NCBI GenBank assembly: GCA_946497695.1
Contig: CAMMLJ010000001.1
Coordinates: forward strand, 155,795-219,794
DNA: 64,000 nucleotides
Reading direction: 5' to 3'
From: an uncultured Clostridium sp.
GTDB taxonomy: Bacteria; Bacillota; Clostridia; TANB77; CAG-508
Made by a program: the position numbers and the translations under genes. The notes below the pieces were generated by a model. It worked only from the letters and a program-made list of their open reading frames with translations. It was not told the DNA's origin and made no database searches. Positions 33,401 to 41,357 of this stretch are shown piece after piece (position 1 is the first letter of the stretch; every line of letters starts with the position of its first letter).

Positions 33401-34168
33401 ATGGAAAAAGTATTAGAAGTTAAAAATATTGAGAAATATTATGGAAATAAATCAAATTTAACCAAAGCAATAGATAATATAAGTTTTACTATTGAGAAAG
33501 GTGAATTTGTAGGGATAATGGGAGCGTCAGGCTCTGGAAAAACAACACTACTGAATTGTATATCTACAATAGATAGGGTTACAGCAGGGAAAATAATAAT
33601 TAACAATCAAGATATAACAAGATTAAAAGGAAATAACTTAAACAAATTTAGAAGAGAAGAGTTAGGTTTTATTTTTCAAGACTTCAATTTGTTAGATACA
33701 TTAACAGCATATGAAAATATTGCTTTAGCACTTACAATTCAAAAAGTAAAACCAAAAGAGATTGAAGAAAGAGTACAGGAAATAGCTAAGAAATTAGAAA
33801 TTACTGACATATTAAATAAATATCCATATCAAATATCTGGTGGGCAAAAACAAAGAGTTGCATCAAGCAGAGCTATAATAACAAATCCGAAATTAGTACT
33901 TGCAGATGAGCCAACAGGAGCATTAGACAGTAAATCTGCAAGACAACTACTAGAAAGCTTTGAAAATCTAAATCAAAAGCTAAGTGCAACGATTTTGATG
34001 GTTACACATGATTCATTCACAGCAAGTTATGCAAGCAGAATTTTATTTATTAAAGACGGAAAGATTTTTAATGAACTTATTAAAGGAGAAAGTACAAGGA
34101 AAGAATTCTTCGAAAAGATAATAGAAGTTCAAACTCTATTAGGAGGTGAACTAGGGGATGTTATTTAA
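33401..34168 (+). CDS. BceA-like ABC transporter ATPase
   Basis: The 255-residue ATPase of a MacB/BceA-type transporter. Walker A is GASGSGKTT, the Q-loop FIFQDFNLLDTLTAYENI, the signature ISGGQKQR, and Walker B LVLADEPTGALD followed by the MVTHD switch. BceAB systems sense bacitracin- or lantibiotic-like peptides, release their targets and signal to BceS. Its stop overlaps the permease gene by 11 nt. A BceR box lies upstream. Confidence 0.93.
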   Translation: MEKVLEVKNIEKYYGNKSNLTKAIDNISFTIEKGEFVGIMGASGSGKTTLLNCISTIDRVTAGKIIINNQDITRLKGNNLNKFRREELGFIFQDFNLLDTLTAYENIALALTIQKVKPKEIEERVQEIAKKLEITDILNKYPYQISGGQKQRVASSRAIITNPKLVLADEPTGALDSKSARQLLESFENLNQKLSATILMVTHDSFTASYASRILFIKDGKIFNELIKGESTRKEFFEKIIEVQTLLGGELGDVI

Positions 34169-36227
34169 ATTATCTATAAAAAATATGAGGAAGACAATTA
34201 AAGATTTTGCGATTTACTTTTTAACATTAGTATTAGGTGTAGCAATTTTTTATATGTTTAACTCGTTAGATAGCCAAGAAGCAATGATGCAAGTTTCTAG
34301 TTCAACAAGAGAGTTAATAAAATTAATGATAACAATGCTTGGATTTGTTTCTGTTTTTGTTGCTATAATATTAGGACTCTTAATTGTATATGCGAATAAT
34401 TTCTTAATAAATAGGAGAAAAAAGGAATTTGGAACATATATGATGCTTGGAATGAGCAAAGGACAAATTTCTAGAATTTTATTAATAGAAACAATTTTTG
34501 TTGGAATAATTTCGTTAATTGTAGGACTAGTAATTGGTGTGTTTGCATCACAATTCATGTCAGTACTAGTAGGAAAATTATTTGCAGCAGATATGAGTAA
34601 ATTTGAATTTGTATTTTCAAAAGATGCTTGTATAAAGACATGTATATATTTTGCAGTAATGTACATTGCAGTAATGATATTTAATACATTTACAATTTCT
34701 AGATATAAATTAATAAATTTATTAAATGCCTCTAAAAAGAATGAACAAATAAAAATTAAAAATTTATGGGTATGTATATTAGTATTTATAATTGGTGCTG
34801 TTATACTTGGATATGCATATTACAAAGTAACAGGTGGAGTTTCTGAATTATCTACAGCAGAAGCAATACTACCAGTCATATTAATGGGAATTGTAGGTAC
34901 TATCTTAATTTTCTGGTCAGTTTCTGGATTCATATTAAAACTTGTTCAACTAAGAAAAAATATTTATCTAAAAGATGTAAATATGTTTGTTTTGAGACAA
35001 TTGCATAATAAGATAAATACAACAGTTGTAAGTATGTCTGTAATTTGTTTAATGTTATTTATGACAATAACAATACTTTCATCAGCATTATCATTAAATA
35101 ACACAATGAGAAAAGATTTAGAAGATACAACACCTGTAGATTTAAATTTATATAAAACAGCTAATTTGCCAGAAAACGAGAAAATGTCAAAAGCACAGAT
35201 TGAAGATTCTAGAAAAACAATGGTTCAATCTTTAGAAGACAATGGGTTTGATATGAATAAACTTAAAGATGTGGTAGAAATTCCGGTTTATGCAACAAAT
35301 GAGTTAACATGGAAAGATACATTAAGCCCAATATATGCTGAGGTAAAACAGCAGTTCCCAAATCTTTTATATGAAACTGCAGAAGAAATAATAAAAGTAT
35401 CTGATTATAATAAAGTTGCTAGATTATATGGAAATACAGAATACCAATTAAATGATGATGAATATGTAATATTATGTGATTTTGATAATATGAAAAATCT
35501 TAGAAATAAAGCTTTAAAAGCGGATAGTACAATAACTATAGCAGGTAAGGAATATAAATCAAAATATGATGAGTGTCAAAACGGATATATTTATATGGCA
35601 GGAAGTCATATAAATAATGGAATAGTATTGGTTCCAGATAGTTGTAATTTGACAGAAGATATGAAAGAAGAGACGTTTTTAGCGGCTAACTATAATGCAA
35701 CTACAGAAGAAGAGAAAGAAGAAATAGAAAAAATATGTACTGGAGAGACAGAGACGGAGTTTAGTAAAAACTTAAACGAAAAAGATATTACCATAGATGG
35801 TATGACAAAAATAGCAATTATAGAATCTAGTTTAGGAGTATCAACAATAGTATTATTCATAGCAATCTATTTAGGAATAATATTTTTAATTGCAAGTTCA
35901 GCAATTCTTGCATTAAAACAATTAACAGAAAGTTCCGATAATAAACAAAGATATGCTATTTTAAGAAAAATTGGAGCAGACGAGAAAATGATAAATGGAG
36001 CATTATTTAAGCAAATTGGAATATTTTTCTTAATGCCATTAATCTTAGCAATTATCCATTCTATATTTGGAATACAATTTGTTATGACTATGATGAGTGT
36101 ACTAGCAGATGCTAAAGAATTATTACCATCAGCAATAGCCACAGCAGTCATTATAGGTGTAATATATGGAGCATATTTTATGGCAACATACTTAGGAAGT
36201 AAAAACATTATAAAAGAGGAGGAATAA
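34158..36227 (+). CDS. BceB-like FtsX-type permease with a large extracellular domain
   Basis: The 689-residue permease has the BceB layout: about ten membrane helices with an approximately 220-residue extracellular domain between the seventh and eighth (about 310-540, from NNTMRKDLEDTTPVDLNLY onward). FtsX-type segments are FGTYMMLGMSKGQISRILL and the C-terminal RYAILRKIGADEKM. The extracellular domain confers peptide specificity, so the ligand cannot be read from sequence. AGGAGGT lies within the ATPase gene. A REP-like repeat follows the stop. Confidence 0.93.
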   Translation: MLFKLSIKNMRKTIKDFAIYFLTLVLGVAIFYMFNSLDSQEAMMQVSSSTRELIKLMITMLGFVSVFVAIILGLLIVYANNFLINRRKKEFGTYMMLGMSKGQISRILLIETIFVGIISLIVGLVIGVFASQFMSVLVGKLFAADMSKFEFVFSKDACIKTCIYFAVMYIAVMIFNTFTISRYKLINLLNASKKNEQIKIKNLWVCILVFIIGAVILGYAYYKVTGGVSELSTAEAILPVILMGIVGTILIFWSVSGFILKLVQLRKNIYLKDVNMFVLRQLHNKINTTVVSMSVICLMLFMTITILSSALSLNNTMRKDLEDTTPVDLNLYKTANLPENEKMSKAQIEDSRKTMVQSLEDNGFDMNKLKDVVEIPVYATNELTWKDTLSPIYAEVKQQFPNLLYETAEEIIKVSDYNKVARLYGNTEYQLNDDEYVILCDFDNMKNLRNKALKADSTITIAGKEYKSKYDECQNGYIYMAGSHINNGIVLVPDSCNLTEDMKEETFLAANYNATTEEEKEEIEKICTGETETEFSKNLNEKDITIDGMTKIAIIESSLGVSTIVLFIAIYLGIIFLIASSAILALKQLTESSDNKQRYAILRKIGADEKMINGALFKQIGIFFLMPLILAIIHSIFGIQFVMTMMSVLADAKELLPSAIATAVIIGVIYGAYFMATYLGSKNIIKEEE

Positions 36228-36233
36228 GGACCA

Positions 36234-36260
36234 GGGATTTGGGGACGTTCCTTTTTTCCC
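36234..36260. repeat. 27-bp REP-like palindrome, copy 4
   Basis: Identical over 27 bp to the copy at 30198-30224, and likewise placed just after a stop codon. Confidence 0.9.
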
Positions 36261-36329
36261 TATAAAATTATAAAACAATTTTTTATGTAATTAACCTAAT
36301 AAATCATAATAAGAAAGAAGGTGGCAATA

Positions 36330-37019
36330 ATGAAAACATTTTTGAAAGTAGTATTTATATTAATACTAATAGGTATAAGTATCGGATTACTTTTAATAGG
36401 AAAAGGATATAACATGTATAAGGAAGTAATTCAAGAAACTCCTTTAGAGGAAAAAGTAGAAGAAATAAAGTCAAAAGCAAATTATACAAAAATTTCAGAG
36501 TTGCCACAAATGTATTTAGATGCAGTTATTTCAGTAGAGGATCATAGATTTTATAAGCATAGTGGAATAGATATAATTGCAATAGGACGAGCACTTATAA
36601 ATGATATTAAAGCGATGGATTTTGTAGAAGGAGGAAGTACAATAACCCAACAAATTGCTAAAAACGAATATTTTACGCAAGAGAAGAAAATTACACGAAA
36701 AATAGCAGAAGTTTTTATGGCTTTTGAAATAGAAAAAAATTATTCAAAGGATGAAATTCTAGAGCTATATATAAATACAATTTATTTTGGAAATGGATAT
36801 TATAATATAAAAGATGCTTGTGAAGGATATTTTGGAAAATCTTTAAACGAAATGACTGACGGAGAATGTATAATGTTGGCAGGAATACCTAATGCTCCAT
36901 CTGTATATAATCCAAAAGAAAATCCGAAACTTGCTAAAGAAAGGCAAAAACAAGTTGCAGATAAGATGGTAGAATATGGATATATAACTGAAGAAGAGGA
37001 AGAAGAAATATTAAAATAG
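36330..37019 (+). CDS. Monofunctional peptidoglycan glycosyltransferase (GT51)
   Basis: It polymerises lipid II into glycan strands. The 229 residues have one N-terminal membrane helix (about 8-24) and a complete GT51 domain: catalytic Glu70 in SVEDHRFYKHSG, then EGGSTITQQIAKN, KIAEVFMAFEIEKNYSKDEILELYINTIYFG and GIPNAPSVYNP. It has no transpeptidase domain, unlike class A PBPs. The ATG at 36330 is favoured over GTG at 36321, which lies inside the ribosome site. It is bracketed by two REP-like repeats. Confidence 0.93.
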   Translation: MKTFLKVVFILILIGISIGLLLIGKGYNMYKEVIQETPLEEKVEEIKSKANYTKISELPQMYLDAVISVEDHRFYKHSGIDIIAIGRALINDIKAMDFVEGGSTITQQIAKNEYFTQEKKITRKIAEVFMAFEIEKNYSKDEILELYINTIYFGNGYYNIKDACEGYFGKSLNEMTDGECIMLAGIPNAPSVYNPKENPKLAKERQKQVADKMVEYGYITEEEEEEILK

Positions 37020-37058
37020 GGATTTAAGCAACGTCCCTAAATCCCGAGTTGCTTTTTT
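37019..37058 (+). terminator. Terminator built around a REP-like repeat (copy 5)
   Basis: The 27-bp unit spans 37019-37045 and overlaps the GT51 stop codon. Within it AAGCAAC (37026-37032) pairs with GTTGCTT (37048-37054) just outside, followed by T residues, so the repeat contributes one arm of the terminator. Confidence 0.75.
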
Positions 37059-37097
37059 TAGTAATCATATGCTATAACTAATAAAAGGAGAATAGTT

Positions 37098-38243
37098 ATG
37101 AGTAAACCAGTAAGAAAAGCAGTAAGATGTTATTTAATAAAAAATGATAAAATAATTGTTACAAAATATAAAGAGCCTAATAAAAAAGCAGGATATTATG
37201 AAATTCCTGGCGGAAAAATAGAAGAAGGTGAACTGCCAGAACAAACTGCAATAAGAGAAATGCAAGAAGAGACAGGAATAATAGTTAAAGATTTGAAAAA
37301 TAAAGGAAATTTAACAATAGAATATCCAGATAGAAAGTTTGAGTTTGTTGTTTTTTTAGCTGACGATTATCAAGGCAAACCACTACAATTTGAAGATAAC
37401 TCATCAGCATGGATAGATATAAATGATCTATTACAGAAAGAAAAAATCTTAGCTTCAATACAACTTTTAAAGAAAGAATATATAAATGGGTTAATAAACG
37501 AAAATTATACATTTAATATGTATATAAAGGTTAATGAACAAGAAAATATACTAGATATTAATTACAAAGAAAAGGAAATATTTAAGCCAAGTACAAGTGA
37601 AGAACACGGAATTAATTTAATAACAGAAAAGGATTTAAATATTTTATCTATAGGTATTAGTACAGCAGGTTCAGCAGAGATAAAAATGGCAGAAAAGAAC
37701 TGTAATAGCCATATTATAGCTACAACAATTGATAAAGAAGGGCTCAATTATACTAAAAATATAATTGAGCAATATGGATTATCAAACAGAATAGAAACCA
37801 AATTAGAAGACGTTTCCGAGAAAATGCCATATAATGATGAGTTCTTCGATTTCGTATATGCAAGATTAGTTTTACATTATTTAGATAACGAAAACTTAAG
37901 AAAAGCTTTAAAAGAAATAAAAAGAGTTATGAAAAAACATGGAAGATTGTATATAGTAGTAAGAAGCAGAGATGAATGGGAAGCAAAATTAGAAGGTGCT
38001 ACATATGATGAAAATACAGGGATTACTAAATATCCCAAATATGATACCCTTGGAACTGATAATGTAGAATACTTATATAGAAGACTACATACAGTAGATT
38101 CATTAAGTTCATTTTTAGTTGCAGAAGGTTTTTATATAAAATATATAAAAGAATATAAAGAACAAAGTTACAAAGATTATAAAAGAACTGAAAAGGTAAA
38201 ATATCCTAATAGTTTAATTGAATGTTTATGCGAAAAACCTTAG
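37098..38243 (+). CDS. Nudix hydrolase fused to a SAM-methyltransferase-like domain
   Basis: The N-terminal third (about 1-130) has a complete Nudix box: G39, E45, R53-E54 and E57-E58 in GGKIEEGELPEQT and AIREMQEETGI. The C-terminal part (about 180-381) is a class I methyltransferase fold: LNILSIGISTAGSAE in place of the usual GxGxG motif, then FFDFVYARLVLHYLDNENL and IKRVMKKHGRLYIVV. The glycine loop is unorthodox. Nudix enzymes clean up nucleotide derivatives; the linked methyltransferase suggests one compound processed twice, which is inference. Confidence 0.85.
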   Translation: MSKPVRKAVRCYLIKNDKIIVTKYKEPNKKAGYYEIPGGKIEEGELPEQTAIREMQEETGIIVKDLKNKGNLTIEYPDRKFEFVVFLADDYQGKPLQFEDNSSAWIDINDLLQKEKILASIQLLKKEYINGLINENYTFNMYIKVNEQENILDINYKEKEIFKPSTSEEHGINLITEKDLNILSIGISTAGSAEIKMAEKNCNSHIIATTIDKEGLNYTKNIIEQYGLSNRIETKLEDVSEKMPYNDEFFDFVYARLVLHYLDNENLRKALKEIKRVMKKHGRLYIVVRSRDEWEAKLEGATYDENTGITKYPKYDTLGTDNVEYLYRRLHTVDSLSSFLVAEGFYIKYIKEYKEQSYKDYKRTEKVKYPNSLIECLCEKP

Positions 38244-38305
38244 TACCAGCTATTTCCATACAAATAAATTAAATTATATGTTAATATAATTTAAAGGGTG
38301 ATAGT

Positions 38306-39529
38306 ATGAGAATAGCAAAATTATATGGGAAAGATTTATTATTAAAAGAGTTACAACATAGTTTGAAATATTTTATTCATGAATCAAATGAAAATGGTTT
38401 AATAAGAGATAAAACTGTATATTCAAAAAATATAGCAAGTATTGCAGCAGTAGGATATGGATTAGCAGCATTAGCAATTTCTGTAGAAAGAAATTTTATA
38501 AAATATGAAGAAGGATATGAAAGAGCCAATAGAACTTTAGATACATTTTTAAATAATGTTGAAGGGGAAAATGGCTTTTTTTATCATTTCGTAAATATGA
38601 AAAATGGAAAAAGAGAATGGAATTCTGAAATATCAATAATTGATACTGCGATTTTTATTTGTGGGGCTTTATTTGTTGGAGAATATTTTAATGGAATTAT
38701 AAAAACAAAAGCAGATAAATTATATAATAGAATAAATTGGAAGTGGTATGTAAACTCTAAAACTAATTATTTCTATATGGGGTATAAACCAGAGATTGGT
38801 TTTTGGGGCGATTGGGATATGTATGCAGAACAGTTAATGCTATATATTTTAGGAGTTGCTTCAGAAAAATATCCGATTAATAAAGATATTTATTATGAAT
38901 TTAAACGACCTAAAAAAGATTATAAAGACATAAAAGATATAATATTTTCATATGGCGGGAGTCTATTTACATATCAATATTCGCATGCCTGGATAGATTT
39001 TAATGGAAAAAAAGATATAGAAGGAGTAGATTGGTTCGAAAATTCGAGAAAAGCAACATTAGCAAATAGAGAATACTGTATTAATAATATGGATAAATTT
39101 AAAACATTTAATGAAAACTCCTGGGGATTAACTGCAAGTGTTGGTCCAAGTGGATATTCTGGCGGGTATGGCGCATTACCTAGTTTTTCTAATTTAGATA
39201 TAGAAAATGATGGAACCGTAGCTCCTTGTGGTGCAATAGGTTCGATAGTTTTTACTCCAAAAGAAAGTATTAAAGCTTTAGAATTTTTTTACAATGAGTG
39301 CCCATATTTATGGGGAAAATATGGATTAAAAGATAGCTATAATTTGGCAAGGACTAAGAGATGGGTGGCAAAAGAATACTTAGGCATAGACAAAGGAATA
39401 GAAGTTTTAATGATAGAAAATTATCTAACAGGTTTTGTATGGAAATATATGATGAAAAATAAATACATACGAAATGGATTAAAAATTTTAGGAATAACTA
39501 AAAATAAAAACTTGCAACTATTATATTAA
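38306..39529 (+). CDS. Glucoamylase-like (PF10091/GH144-type) protein
   Basis: The 407-residue protein looks like an alpha/alpha-barrel of the glucoamylase-like family that includes beta-1,2-glucan hydrolases. Marks: GFWGDWDMYAEQLMLYIL, FTYQYSHAWIDFNGKKD, DWFENSRKATLANREYCI, NSWGLTASVGPSGYSG, YGALPSFSNL and DGTVAPCGAIGSIVFTPKESIKAL. No signal peptide, so it is cytoplasmic, and no partner sugar transporter is next to it. The substrate is inferred from the family only. Confidence 0.85.
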   Translation: MRIAKLYGKDLLLKELQHSLKYFIHESNENGLIRDKTVYSKNIASIAAVGYGLAALAISVERNFIKYEEGYERANRTLDTFLNNVEGENGFFYHFVNMKNGKREWNSEISIIDTAIFICGALFVGEYFNGIIKTKADKLYNRINWKWYVNSKTNYFYMGYKPEIGFWGDWDMYAEQLMLYILGVASEKYPINKDIYYEFKRPKKDYKDIKDIIFSYGGSLFTYQYSHAWIDFNGKKDIEGVDWFENSRKATLANREYCINNMDKFKTFNENSWGLTASVGPSGYSGGYGALPSFSNLDIENDGTVAPCGAIGSIVFTPKESIKALEFFYNECPYLWGKYGLKDSYNLARTKRWVAKEYLGIDKGIEVLMIENYLTGFVWKYMMKNKYIRNGLKILGITKNKNLQLLY

Positions 39530-39578
39530 TATAATAAAATTGTTTATATAAAATATTTTGAAGGGATTGTGAAGTAAA

Positions 39579-39812
39579 ATGAATCAAAAAAGTTTAGAAA
39601 TTGCAAGTAAAGTTCTTAATATTCCAATTGAAGAATTAAAAAACAATTATAAAATTTTAGATGAAGATAATGCGACTTATTTTTGGCAAACCACTCGTGG
39701 AGGAAATAGTATTATAGTTTCAGAAAATGGCTCTTATTTAACTGCAACATCATCAGTTAGTTTTGAGAGACATTTAAGTGAATTTAGAAAAGGTAGAAGA
39801 AATAACAGCTAG
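39579..39812 (+). CDS. Small unknown protein (77 residues)
   Basis: Not recognised. A compact helix-turn (LEIASKVLNIPIEELKNNYKI) is followed by a strand region (ATYFWQTTRGGNSIIVSENGSYLTATSSVSFERHL). GAAGGG lies 13 nt upstream of the ATG. It has its own terminator hairpin and lies after the glucoamylase-like gene. Confidence 0.6.
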   Translation: MNQKSLEIASKVLNIPIEELKNNYKILDEDNATYFWQTTRGGNSIIVSENGSYLTATSSVSFERHLSEFRKGRRNNS

Positions 39813-39823
39813 AATAGAAATTC

Positions 39824-39856
39824 CTAAAGGAAGTAATTGATAATTACTTCCTTTAG
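39824..39856 (+). terminator. Intrinsic terminator
   Basis: A perfect 15-bp stem (CTAAAGGAAGTAATT on the left arm) with a GAT loop; the T tract is short. Confidence 0.75.
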
Positions 39857-39902
39857 TGTTATTATATAGAAAGTATTAAATATGTAATTAGGCAGGAACA
39901 AA

Positions 39903-40499
39903 ATGGAAGAAAACTTTTTTGATAAATTAGAGAATGAAGAAGAACTAAAGAACGAAACAGTACAAAATATTTCACAAAAAAATTTTAATGTATATAAAAA
40001 AGATATAGATAACTCTAAATTTATACATACAGAAATAATAGATAGTTCATTAGAAAAAGTGTATTTTAAAGACATATTATTCGATAATTGTAATTTTTCA
40101 AATACTACTTTTGAAACTTGTAGTTTCATTAATTGTAAATTTAAAAATTGTAAGATGACAGGTTGCAATTTTATAGAAAATACGTTTATGTCAGTACAAA
40201 TGCAAGACACAAATTTAAATTATGCAAATATGTCAAATACAACTTTTAATAATTTAAAATTAAAAGATACAACATTAATAAATTCATATATGCAAGATTC
40301 AATTTTAAAAAATGTAAAATTTGATAATATAGATTTTACAAAAGCACAAATATTTAATACCCGTTTAAAAGATATAGATTTGTCGACATGTATAATTCAA
40401 GGCTTATCAACAACACTTGTAGATATAAAAGGTGCAATAATAAATGAACTTCAAATTATGGATTTGGCATATTTGTTAAATATAAAAATAAAAGATTAG
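39903..40499 (+). CDS. Pentapeptide-repeat protein
   Basis: The 198 residues fold as a right-handed beta-helix of pentapeptide repeats from about residue 45 to 175: FDNCNFSNTTFETCSFINCKF, LNYANMSNTTFNNLKL and similar A/N-(N/L/F)-xx turns. The first 40 residues are acidic (MEENFFDKLENEEELKN). Some such proteins mimic DNA and protect gyrase (Qnr type); whether this one does cannot be told. It is cotranscribed with a Dabb gene 11 nt downstream. Confidence 0.88.
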   Translation: MEENFFDKLENEEELKNETVQNISQKNFNVYKKDIDNSKFIHTEIIDSSLEKVYFKDILFDNCNFSNTTFETCSFINCKFKNCKMTGCNFIENTFMSVQMQDTNLNYANMSNTTFNNLKLKDTTLINSYMQDSILKNVKFDNIDFTKAQIFNTRLKDIDLSTCIIQGLSTTLVDIKGAIINELQIMDLAYLLNIKIKD

Positions 40500-40510
40500 G
40501 AGAAAAGAAA

Positions 40511-40792
40511 ATGATTAAACATATTGTAATGTGGAAATTTAAAGAGAATACAGAAAAAGAAATGGACGAATTTCTAGAAGGATTAAAAGCTTTAGAAAAT
40601 CAAATTGATGTAATAAAAAGTATGCAGGTAGGTAAAAATATTGATAATGATGAATATGATGCAATTCTAATTTCTGAATTTGAAAACTTAGAAGACTTAA
40701 AAAAATATAAAACAGACCCAAGACATGTAAAAGTGTCAAATATGTGTAAAGAAATTAGAACAAAAAGAACTGCATTTGATTTTGAGGAATAG
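40511..40792 (+). CDS. Dabb-family (stress-responsive A/B barrel) protein
   Basis: The 93-residue dimeric alpha/beta barrel fold starts MIKHIVMWKFKENTEK and includes IKSMQVGKNID, YDAILISEFENLEDLKKY and PRHVKVSNMCKEI, the standard family markers. Family members bind small hydrophobic or polyketide-like ligands or act in stress; catalytic residues are not defined. The terminator hairpin overlaps the stop codon. Confidence 0.9.
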   Translation: MIKHIVMWKFKENTEKEMDEFLEGLKALENQIDVIKSMQVGKNIDNDEYDAILISEFENLEDLKKYKTDPRHVKVSNMCKEIRTKRTAFDFEE

Positions 40793-40814
40793 GCTTTTTG
40801 TCTATTCCTTTTTT
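40785..40814 (+). terminator. Intrinsic terminator overlapping the Dabb stop
   Basis: AGGAATAG (40785-40792) pairs with CTATTCCT (40802-40809), followed by T6. Confidence 0.85.
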
Positions 40815-40823
40815 GAGGATTTA

Positions 40824-40850
40824 GGGATTTGGGGACGTTCCTTAAATCCC
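40824..40850. repeat. 27-bp REP-like palindrome, copy 6
   Basis: GGGATTTGGGGACG ... TTAAATCCC; the outer GGGATTT/AAATCCC arms are perfect. Confidence 0.9.
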
Positions 40851-40898
40851 GGTTATGAAAAAATTTAAATGTTAAAAAATCCAATTAGGAGGATAAAC

Positions 40899-41258
40899 AT
40901 GACAGAAGAAGAATTTATAAATAATCAATTACAAGCTTTAAGTAAATCAAAATTTAGAACAGGATTTAAGTTAAAAGAAAAAGAGAAAGAATACATAAAA
41001 GCAAAAGGACTAGATACAATAGAAAAGCATGCCTACGACTTTATAACACAAAGATTAGCTCCTAAAGAAATTGCAAATGATGGAAAGCAAACTCCTATGA
41101 AAGGACATCCCGTATTCATTGCACAACATGCCACTGCAACTTGCTGTAGAGGATGTTTATATAAATGGCATAAAATAAGAAAAGGAAAGGAACTAACCCA
41201 AAAAGAAATCAAATATGTAGTAGATTTAATAATGGAATGGATAAAAAGACAAATATAA
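40899..41258 (+). CDS. DUF4186 family protein
   Basis: A 119-residue conserved protein with GHPVFIAQHATATCCRGCL near residue 70, a His/Cys-rich motif typical of DUF4186 and suggestive of metal binding, then KWHKIRKGKELTQKEI and a final ILxxMEWI-like helix (VVDLIMEWIKRQI). The function of the family is unknown. The ATG at 40899 is set by AGGAGG; the upstream in-frame codons include a REP-free AT-rich tract. It lies between two repeat clusters. Confidence 0.88.
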   Translation: MTEEEFINNQLQALSKSKFRTGFKLKEKEKEYIKAKGLDTIEKHAYDFITQRLAPKEIANDGKQTPMKGHPVFIAQHATATCCRGCLYKWHKIRKGKELTQKEIKYVVDLIMEWIKRQI

Positions 41259-41279
41259 TGAATACAAGAATGGGTAATA

Positions 41280-41306
41280 GGGATTATAAGACCGTCCCCA
41301 AATCCC
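41280..41306. repeat. 27-bp REP-like palindrome, copy 7
   Basis: GGGATTATAAGACCG ... CCCCAAATCCC, reverse orientation with the G variant of the core (ACCGTCCCC). Confidence 0.85.
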
Positions 41307-41318
41307 GAATTTTGAATA

Positions 41319-41345
41319 GGGAAAAAAGGACCGTCCCCAAATCCC
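41319..41345. repeat. 27-bp REP-like palindrome, copy 8
   Basis: GGGAAAAAAGGACCG ... CCAAATCCC, in tandem with copy 7 (12 nt apart) and ending 2 nt before the AGGAGG of the ABC-F gene. Confidence 0.9.
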
Positions 41346-41357
41346 GAAGGAGGTTAA

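Noticed and set aside
30198..41345. 27-bp repeats as insertion-sequence ends
   Set aside because: Each unit is complete on its own, with no transposase gene or target duplication next to it in this window.
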